Counted from the stretch's first letter, positions 1 through 11,480 are shown. The stretch: 33,845 bases of DNA from Gamarada debralockiae (GCA_002803225.1 NXFV01000919.1:1-33845), one strand, 5' to 3'. Notes: a model not told the origin generated them from the letters alone. Made by a program: numbers and translations.

Positions 1-307
1 GATATTTGGGGGAGTCTTGGATCCGCAGAAGGAGATGTTGAGGAAGAGAAAGTCATGCTTGCGTCGAAGCAAGCCCTGTAATTTAGCGTAGGTGAAGCCT
101 AAATTTTAGCGAGAGTGCCGCCATTTTTCTACCTCGTTACGAACCTCTTCCGGCTCCTGTCTTTTCACTATTGCGTCCCTAATGAACAAATATTTGAGGC
201 TTACTTCTTTTCATGGATTGAGAAATACCAACAATCGCCGTTTGAGATCAATTCCGGTATCATAGATAAGTCGATAGTCGCGTAAGACGCGCATCCCACT
301 TAACGCG

Positions 308-346
308 ATGATGTGGATCCGAGGTGAAGCAGGATATTGGCCGTGA
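308..346 (+). other. Possible upstream ORF in MFS leader
   Basis: Two adjacent ATG codons open a 12-codon frame that ends in TGA about 40 bases before the ATG chosen for the MFS gene. If it lies in the transcript it could lower translation of the main frame. The transcript start is not visible, so this is only a candidate. Confidence 0.25.
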
Positions 347-387
347 CTCCATCAAGTGGCCATCTACGAACACCATCATCGAGAGTC

Positions 388-2164
388 ATGGCCGCCTACA
401 GAGAAGAAGCACCAACTATAGACGAAGCCGGAGGAGAAGAAGTACCTCTCTTAGGCAATGATACAAACGGATACGACAATCGCAATGCCTTCAAGACGAC
501 GAAATCGTTATCTACCGTCGTCCTATATTTCATGGCGATACATTTCCTACTTGCTTTTTGCGAGATGATTCTAGTTGCACCCCTCATCAAACTCTTTGAA
601 GAGTCATTATGCCTTGCTCACTACAAATTTCCGAGTGGTGGAGTAGAGGAAAGTCTTTGCAAGATTCCTGAAATACAGCGGCCGTTGGCTACGATTAGAG
701 GGTGGAAGTCGATGTTCGATACTCTTCCTGGTACGTTCCTTCATGCCCAAACGAAGGATAATGGCTCATTAATTTCTAGTACTAATAGTCGCAATTCCAA
801 TTGGAAAGCTGGGAGACAAGTATGGGCGCCGCAAGATCATGGCTTTGTCCTTGATCGGTGTTGCGGGGTGGCTTTGTGAAATTTTCACTGTTTGTATGTA
901 TGATCCGGCGATCTGGGGTTATCTTGTCTGACATCTTTGTGGGCGCATTTCCAAGAGTCTTCATTCTCCAGTTCGTCTGGTTATCATCAATCCTGCTACT
1001 CTGTGGTGGGGGCTTGAATGCTGCATCGGCATTCATGTGGGCCATGGCCTCGGAGTCAATTCCATCAGACAGGAGGCGAGTATTAATTCCTAGCCATGGT
1101 CCAGTCTGCTAATGCGATTCATCAGGAGCCACGCGTTTTATTACATATTCTCTGCATTTTATGTTGCTGAGCTGCTTGGATCGTTCATTGCGTCTCTCAC
1201 AATCGACATCTCCCCTTGGATCCCGTGCGGTTTGGCCATGGGTTCAGTCATACTCTGCTTGCTATTACTTCTGTTCATGCCTGATCTGCGGAAGTCTGAG
1301 GGCAATCTGCCGTCTCCCAAGCCAATTGACGAGGATGAGATTCATGGCTCAGATAACTTGATGAAACATCGATCAGTTGACAGTCTCCTTGGCGCACTAT
1401 CGAACAGGAACATCTTGTTGATCATTCCCGTCTTTCTCGTCGGAATCTTCAGATACACGACACTCAACATTCTGATACAGTATGCTTCGGTCCAGTTTGA
1501 CATGAAAATCTCGACCGGCGCTACATTCTATACTGAGACTGCTGTTGTGAACATAGTTCTGTTCCTGTTCCTCATCCCACAGACGACTTCCTACATTCGA
1601 AAGAAGTACAAAACAAGGCCGCAAGTCATAGACATGTTCCTCGTTCGAAGCAGCGTTTGCATCATGTGCGTGGGGTGTGTCTGTATTGGCCTTGCTCCTT
1701 CCTCCAAGATTCTCCCGATAGGTGAGTCCCAGCATTCGATCAAGTCACTTCCAGGTCTTCTCTAATTGCGTTGAACAGGTGTCTTCGTTTTATCCTCAGG
1801 TTTTGGCAGTCGGGTAGCAGCAATTTCACTCATATCTTACTGGATCTCTGATGACGCCAAGGCTACTCTTTATGCCGCCATCACAGTCCTCGAAAGCCTG
1901 GGACATGCATTTGGAGATCCCTCAATGCAACAGATCTTTGCAGCTTCACTCCGACTACCTTATTTTTGGCATGCATTGCCATTTTTTGTAGCTGCTGTAA
2001 GTGTTAGAGAATCCCGAGAGTTTTGAGTGGTTGGATTAACCCTTTCGTAGACACTTTATTGTTTGGCTGGGATATCTACCAGTTTCTTATGCATTGAAAA
2101 GATTGCCGACGACAGCGAAGATGAACTCGCGGTCGAGCAGCGAGAACGGGATATCGCAGGTTAG
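388..2164 (+). CDS. MFS transporter, 502 aa, six exons
   Basis: Major facilitator superfamily carrier of the plasma or vacuolar membrane; the substrate cannot be told. Exons read 388-730, 780-897, 956-1075, 1126-1721, 1779-1996 and 2051-2164, and the summed length is a multiple of three. The start is the ATG in the context gtcATGgcc. An acidic N-tail precedes TM1 (STVVLYFMAIHFLLAFCEM). The loop motif GKLGDKYGRRK (motif A, TM2-TM3) is clear, as is FVWLSSILLLCGGGLN and the later AFYYIFSAFYVAELLG. A charged central loop (about residues 245-280) separates the two six-helix halves. Without the 58-nt intron at 898-955 the reading would look frameshifted; with it (branch point ctgac) the protein is continuous. 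The intron at 1076-1125 only keeps frame with a GC donor (GCGAGT). The gene looks intact. It resembles fungal MFS proteins often found near secondary-metabolite genes, but nothing here shows a partner. Confidence 0.85.
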
Positions 2165-2927
2165 CCATACCTGCATTCAAGGGTATATAGTTGGATGTCT
2201 ACGGACTATGCGCTCTTTTGGATGAAGGGAGCCAGACCAATATGGCCGCGCTCATCCCAGGGCCGGTCCCCTGTTACAATTCTTGCAGATCAGAATTTGG
2301 AATGATCATCATTCATCCTCCGAATTCTATCGCCAGAAAGACAACACTATATACTGCCTGCTGCTTGTTCAAAGTCTGAGAAGCTCTTGCTACCAAAGAG
2401 TTGGAGTTGCGTATCTTCGCACTGGTGTGGTAATATGAGGAACGATGCCGCAATCAGATGGGAGTTCAAGGAGTTCACGATTGAATGAATTTGCCCACTG
2501 TTCTTCCCAACACTTTTGGGGTAGAATTTGGTACTTTTATGCGGCAACATCCCCATCCGTTCAGCTATGGACTCGAATGCGATGTCTGTCAGGGCCGTTC
2601 ATCATAGTCCGAACAGGTCAACCCGCATTTGCGACAGTTCGGCTTCGGGCAATCTTCAGAGCCGTTGCGAGCTCACACATGCACAATCATTCAGTATTAG
2701 CTACGATCGCAATCGCCATCAATATTGTTCAAGATGCTGCACGTTGCCGTCGGCTGGCCCCCGATAGCGGATGAACCGTTGCACACATTGAGTCTGTTGA
2801 ATAAAGGCATAGTAGTCCCCGATATGCACCTTCCCGCAGATTGTGCAAACCTTGATATAACGAATGATAAATCTCTGGTTTATCCCAGTTCTCCCGCACT
2901 TAAAGCCGTTATCCGAAAGGCCTCGTC
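2165..2927. other. No supported gene
   Basis: Only short overlapping frames occur in this stretch. A Cys-containing piece (ECDVCQG, about 2570) sits in a frame closed soon after by a stop, so it may be debris of a lost gene, but no family is recognisable. Confidence 0.4.
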
Positions 2928-3190
2928 GTGAAGTCGTGTCACGTGAGGGGTGAGTTTCTCAGTCAACAAGAGAAATATACAGCAAACAAAGAGTTTGTTA
3001 TACCACGAACGGTCTATGTCTGCGTGCTTATCGAATTTCTTACAACATTTGGCACAGCCATCACTGCCGTCCCAGTAACAAGGTTGATTGAAGGAACAGT
3101 ATGTCAACGATATTACGGCACAGAAGCGTTCCTCGCTGAGCATCTCTGTAAAGCCGACGGAGTGCAGACCAACCTGTATCTCGGGATTTG
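2928..3190 (+). pseudogene. MFS transporter N-terminal relic
   Basis: An open frame reads like the first membrane helix and first outer loop of an MFS carrier: YVCVLIEFLTTFGTAITAVP, then an R-L-I-E-G-x-V-C motif, a Y-Y pair and LCKADGVQ. The intact carrier at the left end has the same layout (I-K-L-F-E-E-S-L-C ... Y-K ... LCKIPEIQ), so the two belong to the same subfamily. The frame stops at 3190, just where the second helix should follow, and no later MFS motif is visible within 1 kb. I read it as a truncated copy, perhaps left by duplication or by deletion of a neighbouring gene. An upstream exon could begin near 2930 with a short intron, but this cannot be settled by eye. Confidence 0.55.
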
Positions 3191-4353
3191 ATATTGTAGC
3201 ACCTTGATCGGAGCCAAGTGCAGAAGCTTGGACACTAGTCACACTGCTGGTTCCCGTTTGGATATGACCTCCGTGCGAACTGAAGGTCAAGATATATCAT
3301 ACCTGCGAGAATGTGATCGATCACAAAGATGCAACTCGGACACTGGTTGGGAGCTGGGACAATGACTTACCTTCATTCACCTCCGCTGTCCGCTGAAATA
3401 TGACGTGAAAGAGTGAGAAATTCATCACGGACGCTGCACAAGCTTGTCAACCTATGACAGTGTTTGCTTGAATGCACATCTTAATATTGCCAACCAAATT
3501 CAAGAGGGTAAACTCTGACCACTTGACCTTGACTACTTCTCACAGCATATCGTGGAGCTGTCGTGATACCATTCGGGAAATTACGTGTACGAAGTGTTCC
3601 TTCTTGATACAGAAAGATATCTGGTACAAAGGTAACAAGAAGAGAAAGCCTTGGGCAATGAGTAATGCCTTGAGCTCGCCGCCCTATTGGTTGACGAAAA
3701 ATTTCGTGATCTTGCAGAAAAGTTCAATCATAAACAGCACATTTTTAGTTATTAATTTTGAAGGGAAGCACAGCCACGCTTCTCGAAGTTTGCCATTGTG
3801 TTGAGACAGTGGCAGATAGGTCTAAAGTGGTTTAGACAGAATTAGTACGTGGTCCGCCGAACCTCCCACGGCCGTTCTGCTCTCCAGCAACTCCGTGTCC
3901 GAGTCGAGAATGGTGCTGTTTTCGTCGCCTCCTCTGTTTCCGCGCCATTTGGACCAACTACGATGAGACTTGGTCAAAAGATTGTTAGGGCTGGTTTGAT
4001 TTAGCGACTGGGCATCTTTGTCATGCGTGCGTGACTATGCTTGCATTTTTAAATCTGTTGAATGTTCTGGCAGAACAGGAGCAAGAAACTGTCGGCAACG
4101 AGAATCTCTCGACACTGTAAACTACATTGACGTTGAAAGAAAAATGTTACGGTGGAGCATGTCAGAACAAGTGTGACAGCAGCGTACACCAATACGATCA
4201 AAGAGAATGCAATGTGTTTGAAAACGAACAGAGAGAAGTGTTACTGCCCCGCGAGCATCAACCTCGAACATGTTCTTTCCGAGAAGTTCATCGAATTAGT
4301 TCAGGACGACCGCGACTTTAAATCGTGCCTCCCACTCATAGCGCTAGAGTTCC
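3191..4353. other. No supported gene
   Basis: About 1.2 kb in which every frame is short and lacks a recognisable domain. I see no RNA gene or clear repeat. Confidence 0.4.
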
Positions 4354-4952
4354 TAAGAGCTTGCGCCATTGCTCTGCGTACACCTAGCCGAGCGCTACCA
4401 CGACGCGCTCCACACGCGTGACAAATCACAACAAACCTTTAATTTACATGATGAATCATAATAAACGAATAATTCTTTACTCTTTTTGTCCCCTTTGAGA
4501 AATTACTAGCCTGGTCATGGATGGGTGACTCCTGGACCCGCAAAGATACGCGGAAGGTTCGCTTGCCGAGGCTTGAGAAGGGAATTAGGGGTTTCGACTA
4601 GCCTCCCTCGTCACTTGATCTAAAACAATTAAGAAGGTCTGGAGATGCATAAAGCACGAGATCACTAAGCCAGAGAACCCCTCCTATAAGTATTGAAGAG
4701 ATGAAGAGAGTATTGCAAGTTGTGGGACTAGGTAGACCCGAAAAAGTAGAGATATTTGACAGAGAGAATCACGTGTAAGATTGAGGACGTTATTGCTGCA
4801 AAGGGAATGGCAACTGGACGTTAAATCATACACTAGTACAAGTACTATAAGGAATAAAGACTATGTATCAATAGAAGCAATATTACTTGAGAAAAAGTGG
4901 TTGTGGTGGGGTTTCGGCTAGGTGTAACACCGAGCAATGGCGCAAGCTCTTA
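4354..4952. mobile_element. TA-flanked inverted-repeat element (MITE-like, 595 bp)
   Basis: The left end TA-AGAGCTTGCGCCATTGCTC (4354 on) is matched in reverse complement at the right end (to 4952) over 19 perfect bases. After one or two mismatches and a one-base gap, another block (ACACCTAGCCGA) also matches, giving arms of about 50 bp. The element proper is 4356-4950 and sits between TA dinucleotides, the target-site mark of Tc1/mariner/pogo-type transposons. The interior has no transposase frame, so it would be a non-autonomous (MITE-like) copy. The inverted arms and TA flanks are seen directly; the superfamily assignment is inference. Confidence 0.8.
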
Positions 4953-4971
4953 CATTTCTAGAACGCATCAG

Positions 4972-5530
4972 TCATCCAGAGGCACCGAGTGAATCTAGCT
5001 TTGGAAGGAGCTCTCTGATCAGTGATCGGACGCTCCAAGGGTCGTAGTCGCTGGCACCAGTCAATTCATTAAGGAAAAGCTTTCGATTGAAAACCCTTGC
5101 CCTAACCTCAATCCCGAAACGATTTGGGGCATGGCTCCTTTCAATTTGAACCTCTTGTCTTCAAGGAATTGAAGCCGCAGCTTCTAGAAGTATTGAGGCA
5201 GGTCCTACTTCTTTCACTCCCAGCTATTTGTGTATGTTCCGGTCGATGTTCGCGCATGTTCCTCTATGGACGTATTCTTTCCCGCGTCGTGTAGGTAGGT
5301 CTGGACTGTGGCCAACACCATCGTCGCTCTCGAGACGGCTTCTTGGGTTATAGATCCTAGAAACATCATCAGTCATGGTCCGCATGTGCCAGATCAATAT
5401 TCAACGTCGAAACCTCACCATTGCAAAGGAGCACTCCTGGGCAGGAAGCCGAAATGCTCCTCATGCCCAGACTCGACGCCGCGTTGAGATCAATACCGCC
5501 GACGCTGTGGGGTAAACCCATCCTGTGGTG
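4972..5530 (-). pseudogene. Unidentified decayed gene remnant
   Basis: On the minus strand three blocks read like protein but are separated by stops or frame changes. The first (about 5530-5400) includes LPHSVGGIDLNAASSLGMRS. The second (about 5340-5220) includes MVLATVQTYLHDAGKN and could join the first through a 60-nt GT...AG intron. The third (5142-4972) includes FGIEVRARVFNRKLF and ends LLPKLDSLGASG. The last block stops some 20 bp from the inverted-repeat element, so insertion or deletion there may have damaged the gene. I do not recognise the family. It may be a C-terminal part of an enzyme, or chance open frames. Confidence 0.35.
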
Positions 5531-5964
5531 CGAGGCAATACATTACCTAGAATATGCGAGTCAATTTCTGCGGTGAGCGTTGCTTTCCGTCGAACTTGAA
5601 CGGTTTCCGTCAAGAAGAGTTGGAGGAGGTTGTTGCGATAGAGTTCACGCTCCGCGGAGATGTTTTCGAGCGGCTGAGTTCAAGGAATCTACGAATCTTG
5701 CCCCTGAAAAATCGGCGCTTTAGCGCTGCGATTAGCGGACTTGCCCCTGCAAGGGGCGGAAATTTAGGCCCATAAGGCTGAGATCTTCAAAGTCACTAAG
5801 AGGTACAGGTACATGAACTCAGAATCAGTGAAAAATATATTTTCATTAGATATTTTCAATACGACTGGTTGCGCCTTCTCTTAGATGCTTGATCCTTGAT
5901 AACGTAAATCCATCTCATCCCACAATTCCCCACAACAGTCAACATCTCCCTCCGCTCCAACACA
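5531..5964. other. Intergenic, downstream of the FNT gene
   Basis: No gene is supported. A short perfect hairpin (gcccc-tgcaa-ggggc, near 5742-5756) follows a segment rich in GCG and GATTAGCG motifs. It could be part of an old repeat, but no partner copy was found in the window. Confidence 0.35.
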
Positions 5965-7280
5965 TTAAGCAGAGCTATCAGTCGAAGTTTTATCCTTCTT
6001 AAACATCTTCCCATGCAGCTCTTTCGCCAACCCACTCACACCGCCGTTGCCTGAATCTGGAACCGTATGTCCATGATGCATGCCCTTACTCTCGTTCCCA
6101 TAACCCGTTCCCGCACCAGTAGTCGTGATCTCATGTTGCAGCGGACCTCCTTGTTCATAGACCGCCGTATCAATCGGCATTGTATCGAAGTGAATCTCCA
6201 CCTCATTGCCCGCCAGGAACAAATACCAATATATAACGCCAGTGAAAAGACCGCCACCGATAGCATTCCCGAGGAAGGAGGGGATCATGGATTTCCAGAT
6301 ATAGTAGCCGACGGTGAGGGGTTTGGGAGCACCCAAGAAGATGGCGAGGGGGATGAAGTACATGTTGGCGATTACGTGGTCGGTCCCGAGTCCGACGAAA
6401 CACATCACGGGGAACCAGATTGAGACTATTTTGGAGATTATTTCGCGGGAGGAGATGGCGAGGAAGACGGCCATGCAGACTAGCCAATTACCTATTGCGC
6501 GAAAAGGGTTAGCGAGTGGTGGCACAAGGGAGGGATCGTGTAACGACGAAGGGGAGTCTCTTACAAAGAATGCCTTTGAGGAAGATCTGATGCCATTGGG
6601 GAGTGACGCATTTTGTCTTTGCAAAGGCCAGAGCTTCCTCCTTGTATGCACCTGTTTCGAATGTGCCGCCATCTGTTCAAAGTCAGTTCAGTGTCCCTAA
6701 TTTAGCATATTAAGAGGGGAACATACATCCAGTAAGAACGGCCATGAAGAACAATGCACCTGCGAGATTCCCGAAGAAGGACACGAACCAAGTCTTCAGA
6801 AGATCGAGCATGCTGCAACGACGATGAAGTAAAGCTACAACAGAGTACATGCAATAACTCGTGAAGAGATCCGCTCCGGTGAGAACGGTCATGATCAAGC
6901 CGACCGGGAATACCATAGCAGAGATTGTGCGAATAAGACCCGGAGCACTTTGAAAATCACAAGAGTTAGCAGTCACTCGATATAGAAGAAACACAGAGTC
7001 AAGCGAGGTTCCACAAGTTCCGAAACATGTCTTTACTCTGACCATATGCTCTCAGGGTTGGCGAATTCTGACAGAATATGGAAATAATTGCCTGGAGAAA
7101 TACATACTTGGTCTGGAACCATGGTGAGGAGTTCGTCGAGAGCGAAAGAGCACATCCGAACGAGATCAAGCATCCGCCCATGAATGAATTCGCGAACATC
7201 TTGTCAATCCTCATCCGAGCCTTTTTGGCCCCGATGCGGGAAACAAGCTCTGTAGTCTGAGCTGGTGTGAAGGCATCCAT
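5965..7280 (-). CDS. Formate/nitrite transporter (FNT), 342 aa
   Basis: Fungal FNT-family carrier (the family of Aspergillus NitA), expected to move nitrite or formate across the plasma membrane. Exons on the minus strand are 7280-7108, 6947-6727, 6672-6565 and 6491-5965; the phases (2, 1, 1) fit and the total is a multiple of three. The start is MDAFTPAQTTELVSRIGAKK. Family motifs in order: APGLIRTISAMVFPVGL, LTGADLFTSYCMY, a segment LLKTWFVSFFGNLAGALFF, then FLKGILCNWLVCMAVFL with the conserved Lys, and GTDHVIANMYFIPLAIFLG with the central His of the pore. A hydrophilic His/Gly-rich C-tail follows the last helix (GGGLFTGVIYWYLFLAG). The length is usual for fungal members. No nitrate-assimilation gene is next to it, so its physiological substrate is not fixed by context. 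The gene appears intact. Confidence 0.93.
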
Positions 7281-8608
7281 GATTGAAGCTCTGGATCGGT
7301 ATTGGGAGGAAAAGGGCGCTTGAAGCGCGTGAAATGAACTTTGCCACGTGAAAGTTACAGCAAAGGCACAGAAAGCAGAAAAGTTGAACACCAGGAAGGG
7401 TGACACAATGGCATACTTATGTTTAGACCCGGAAGAACGTACGCTGACGGGAGAGAAGCTTAAACGCTCTTCTTGACCCTAATTCGGTGACACTTGCCAA
7501 TACCATCGTGCAGCTTACTGCTGTGCCATCAGTGACCCTTGTCAGGATGCGAGACCCCAGTAATCAGTGATTCTGGGGATGGAATCAGTTCTATTTGGGA
7601 TATATGGCCGGCCTCTTGGCACTACTGTAAATGCCAGGGCTTTCGTTATTCCTCGTAGAAGTTTCGGCAGTAGCTCGGTATGCTCAAGGACATACATTTT
7701 AACCGGCTTCGATTTCAAAATGAGAGCTGGAGGATTGGAGGAAGTACCAGTGAGTATATGCGGGGTAAGGTCGGCTAGCCGCTGATCCCTGGATCCGTAA
7801 TAAGCAGTTACGACTGAGTTGGCGTTGTATTGGAGGAAGTGCCAAACTCAAATAGTTTGGAGTCTTACAGATGCATGTAAGAAGGAAGCATGGTTCCTTG
7901 GGGGACTTTGAAAGGTCGAAACAAGAAATAGAACATGCAGGCTGCGAGCTGAGTGCTGTGGACCCCAACGAACTCATCGGGAAACGAACATAAGTTGTCA
8001 ATACTAATCAAGAGCGACGGGAACGGGGATTGGATATGATTGCGAGGTGAGATTGAGAGCGATAGACTTTGAGGCTGGCGCTGGTTCAGCAGCCCGTGAG
8101 ATCTGCATGGGATTGTACAGGGTTGAGATCCAAATGTGGGAAGCAGCATGGGTTTCAAGATCGTCGAGCATTCCCTGTGAAAGGTATTTGGTTTTGGAGA
8201 TGTGGAGTTGATTTCTAGTGAAGGCGACGAGGAGACGTCGTCGTGGTATGTGGAGGCGTCGTTGGTGCATCGCTTCATTCAAAGAAGCTTTCCAAATTGT
8301 TTGGTTGGCTTGGCTGGTGAGGCCACGAGGCGTTGCGGAGGACGGCGCCGGGTGGTGACATGCATGGGGACAGACGGGAAAGCATCTCCGGGATCAATCA
8401 GATGCCCCGAAGCTTCCGAAAGTTAGATGGCGAGACTCTCGGACGGAGTGACATTTTTGGAAAATTCATGCCCTGGCCCCGAATGTTGTTGGACCCAGCT
8501 ACTTCAACCAATGATTGTTGCACAATTCTTAGTGCCCTTCACAACTTTATGCACTGACAATTCCACCCTCACGGTCCATGAAACATTCATATCACCACAT
8601 CGAAATCG
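7281..8608. other. Intergenic, includes FNT promoter
   Basis: About 1.3 kb upstream of the FNT start. Frames of 60-137 codons exist on both strands, but they overlap each other, lack family motifs and read as Ser/Pro/Arg-rich chance frames. I found no convincing gene here. Confidence 0.4.
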
Positions 8609-9009
8609 ATGAAAATAGGATCTACGAAGTGTATCAAGGTTGGTTCATTCAGCAAATATACTAAAAGGCAGCACGCACGAATTAGCGACCTCACGAGGAG
8701 AATCTCCTGTGGGAGAAAGTCCGGCAAGCCGTGCAAACACTGCTGGGAACACCCGAGGCACTTCGAACAAACCCTCTACAGTTCCACCAGTCTGACCGCT
8801 CATCTCGACCATCCTCCTCCTCCTCCACGGCCGTGGTAGTAACAGCCCAAACTTCCACCTCGAATTCCTATCTCTCGACTCCACTGACTAAAACCTCTCC
8901 CAACTCTTTCTGCGCAAAGTTCATCTTCACTTCGCTCGAAGATCCGTCAACGAGGGAGGAGCTACAAGTTGAGGGTCTACGGGAGACAGCCAAGTTTTTG
9001 GGCCAATAA
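8609..9009 (+). CDS. Doubtful small gene, about 118 aa
   Basis: ATG at 8609 opens a 10-codon exon. A possible 47-nt intron (8639-8685, donor gttggt, acceptor attag) would join it in phase to a 108-codon frame ending at 9009. The second exon begins with a basic/acidic helix-like stretch (ENLLWEKVRQAVQTLLGTPE), then a long Ser/Thr-rich linker, then SFCAKFIFTSLEDPSTREEL. No family is recognised. The donor is weak and minus-strand frames of similar size overlap it. Low confidence. Confidence 0.25.
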
Positions 9010-9835
9010 TTGAGGAAGAGGTGAGGCTCATGGGAGGATGGTGAAGATGATGATCCTTTTTGCGAGAGCTGAGGGAGATGGAGAAAAGAAGCAGAGTATC
9101 GAGGTACAAACCGTGAACTTTGCCCAAGACAAAATGGACCTTCGTCCCCTCGCGACCACTCCAGCGTGTCTGCAAACAGCCGCCTTCGTGGGCCACCCCA
9201 CAGAGATGAGAAAGTCATGATCAGGCTTGGTGAGCAGGCAGGGAGTATCTCGAAAGCTTTAGGAACAAGAGATTATGGGGAAGGCGCCATGATATTGGTG
9301 CAAGATCCCGCATGAAATCCATGACATAATTTCATTTCTACAGGACAAAGTCGACATACGAGGTAATGCAGTGCAGGAGCAAGATTCTAACGCCCTTGAT
9401 TTTCCTATTGGCCAATCATCCGGAACGAAAGATTGAGACAAGTATCCTCAAGTTCTAGAAGACAAAGAGTAGTTTAGATGACTTCGATCTGATTTACTTT
9501 GAAGCATAGTATCATTCTTTCCGAGAATATTTTCAAAGGATACCTAAAATTTTTGTCTCCCTCCACTGCATATCCTCTCTGCAGTAGAATTTTGGCTCAT
9601 GCAGCTCTGTTTGACAACATGGAAAGTTCTCTGAGAATGGTGCCTGTGAATCTGCTGGGCTCTCCAAAAGCTGCGAACCTCGCAGAATGCGCGCAGGTCC
9701 TTGTTTGTCCTCGTCTCCAAATGGCTCAGCACGATCTCCTTCACCCATAAAGTCATTGAGATTCCACCTTCCAACACTCCCGATCTCCCCATCTTCTCCA
9801 TATTTCCTCCTCGCATTCACCCAACACAAGACAGC
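9010..9835. other. Intergenic, upstream of RING pseudogene
   Basis: No gene is supported. The last 100 bases are pyrimidine-rich (many CTCC and TTCC runs), as in many fungal promoters, and lead to the ATG at 9836 with an A at -3. Confidence 0.35.
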
Positions 9836-11311
9836 ATGGAACCCAAGTGGGATCCCCGAGACGTCTTGGGAATCCATCCCGAACCCAGACAATTCAAGTG
9901 CATAGGTAAGACCCAAAAAGGTGTCAGATGTGGCAATCCGATAAACAGGCACGAGATCGCGACGATCAATAAGCTGCTCAACCTCATCTCGAACATCGAC
10001 GTCGTCGCTGCTGCAGGCTGGGAGCAGCTCCAAGGTACCCTCAAGGATATTGCCGAGTCATGTCTTTGCTGGGAAAATCTTCGGAAGGATGCCAAGAGTC
10101 AAATCTACCATGTTTGTGACAAGTGGAGACTGGCCGTCATTGATTATTGTGTCAGAGAAGGACAGAATGTGCAAGCTGCCGCGAGAATCCACCCTGGTAC
10201 TTGCCCCAGCGAACCCTATTCCAGCTCCAGCAGCTGCTCAACCACCGGTACGCATCCACAGAGCACAACCTGCAGAACTGGCGCCTCGCATTCCCATGGC
10301 CACTACCACCGCTCAAGTAGATGCCCTACATCAGCAATATGTTCCTGCTCCTCATATTCAGGCTCCGGTTGCGGCACCCGTTGAAGATGAGGTAAGTATT
10401 CATCATGGATTCCTCCATCATCCGTTCTAACAAGTCATCTGAAGGCAATTCCACCTCTCGCGGAGGCCCTCAGCCAATATCCCGAAATCGTCTGCAAGAT
10501 CATCCTCAGATGAGAGTTCAACGGCTCGCCGACTTGAACGAGGACGTCCCCGAACCACAACTCCTGAATAATGATCTCCGAGCCTTTGCTGAGGTAAGAG
10601 AGCGTGCCATCGCAGCATACGACGCTGCTATAGTCGGCGTCGCCTTCGTCAAAGTCTTGAGATCGATGTCCAGCAGCGTGAAGTTGACCGGCTGGCTCCT
10701 CGACCCGATATTTAAGATTTACTGTTCCGAGGCCGCCATGCACCCGCAGCTCCGGCTCCAGCGCCCCCCCCCACTAACTCAAGCACGCAGAAATATTCCA
10801 CCGCAAGCTGCAAACCTCCTTCAAGCTGTCCCACGTGCTCAAAGGACTCCACGCGTGGACCAACCAATCAGACAAGAGCGGCTTGCAGGTCGACTTGCAA
10901 ATCCCGATCAACGACCTGCAACACCTCCTGGCGCTCTTCGCCGGTTGCGGAATTACCTCTCGCCTACGAGCAATATGCTACTGACGCTGCTGCCGATGCT
11001 CCTCCGGCCCGTCAGATGCGAAACCCAGTCCTTCGACAAATTCAAGCACCTTTGCCACGCCCGGGACCGAATCGCAAGTCTCTGGATGAGCCCTATTACG
11101 TTTGTTACGAGGATTTCGAAGGCCTTGAAGATGCAGTGTGGTGCCGTCGGGGATGTGGACAGAATGTTCATGTCGACTGCTTTGAAGCTTGGCGCCAACC
11201 CATGTACATGAGCGTGCTCGCTGCCCTTTTTGGTAAGTTGGCTTTGCCCTTCGTTTGAGTTACTTGCTGACTATGAATGCTTCTAGTTGCGCTCGATGGG
11301 TTCATGCGTAA
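9836..11311 (+). pseudogene. Broken RING-type zinc-finger protein gene
   Basis: The first exon (9836 to about 10150-10195) is well formed: MEPKWDPRDVLGIHPEP, then a small Cys motif FKCIGKTQKGVRCGNPI and a helical region WENLRKDAKSQIYHVCDKW. A Pro/Ala/Gln-rich linker follows in another frame, then an intron with good signals (10392-10444). After it the frame meets TGA at 10511, while coding-like sequence continues in a second frame and, from about 10960, in a third. The C-terminal end is a RING finger: YYVCYEDFEGLEDAVWC then RRGCGQNVHVDCFEAW, and CPFCCARW after a frame slip at about 11193-11201 and an intron (about 11233-11286). The expected first zinc ligand is Tyr (TAT, 11094) instead of Cys. 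Such proteins are usually E3 ubiquitin ligases. The frame slip inside the RING and the missing ligand suggest a dead gene, though extra introns could rescue part of the linker. Confidence 0.6.
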
Positions 11312-11480
11312 GCGATGCAACTCTTCGCTTGAGGCGGAGACCTTGGGATACGTGATATTTTTCGTTGATGCATCACGGTGGACGAGTTGTAGACGTACGA
11401 GAAGGGTGGATGGTCGGAGTGGTCTTGCGTTGATTCGTAATGACTAATGTCTGATGATTTCCCTTGTTTGTTTTCCCACT

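Noticed and set aside
893..960. Apparent frameshift in the first MFS gene
   Set aside because: A 58-nt GT...AG intron (898-955) with a ctgac branch point restores the frame and the family motif.
2880..3290. 136-codon minus-strand frame
   Set aside because: It is the complement of the MFS relic and its Cys-rich look comes from reverse-reading hydrophobic codons.
4505..4540. 5S rRNA-like words (tactag...ggatgggtgac)
   Set aside because: Only one short stretch resembles 5S rRNA; the rest of the gene and its closing stem are absent.
9533..10033. 166-codon minus-strand frame
   Set aside because: It is antisense to the RING gene's first exon, which has recognisable Cys motifs; the minus frame has none.
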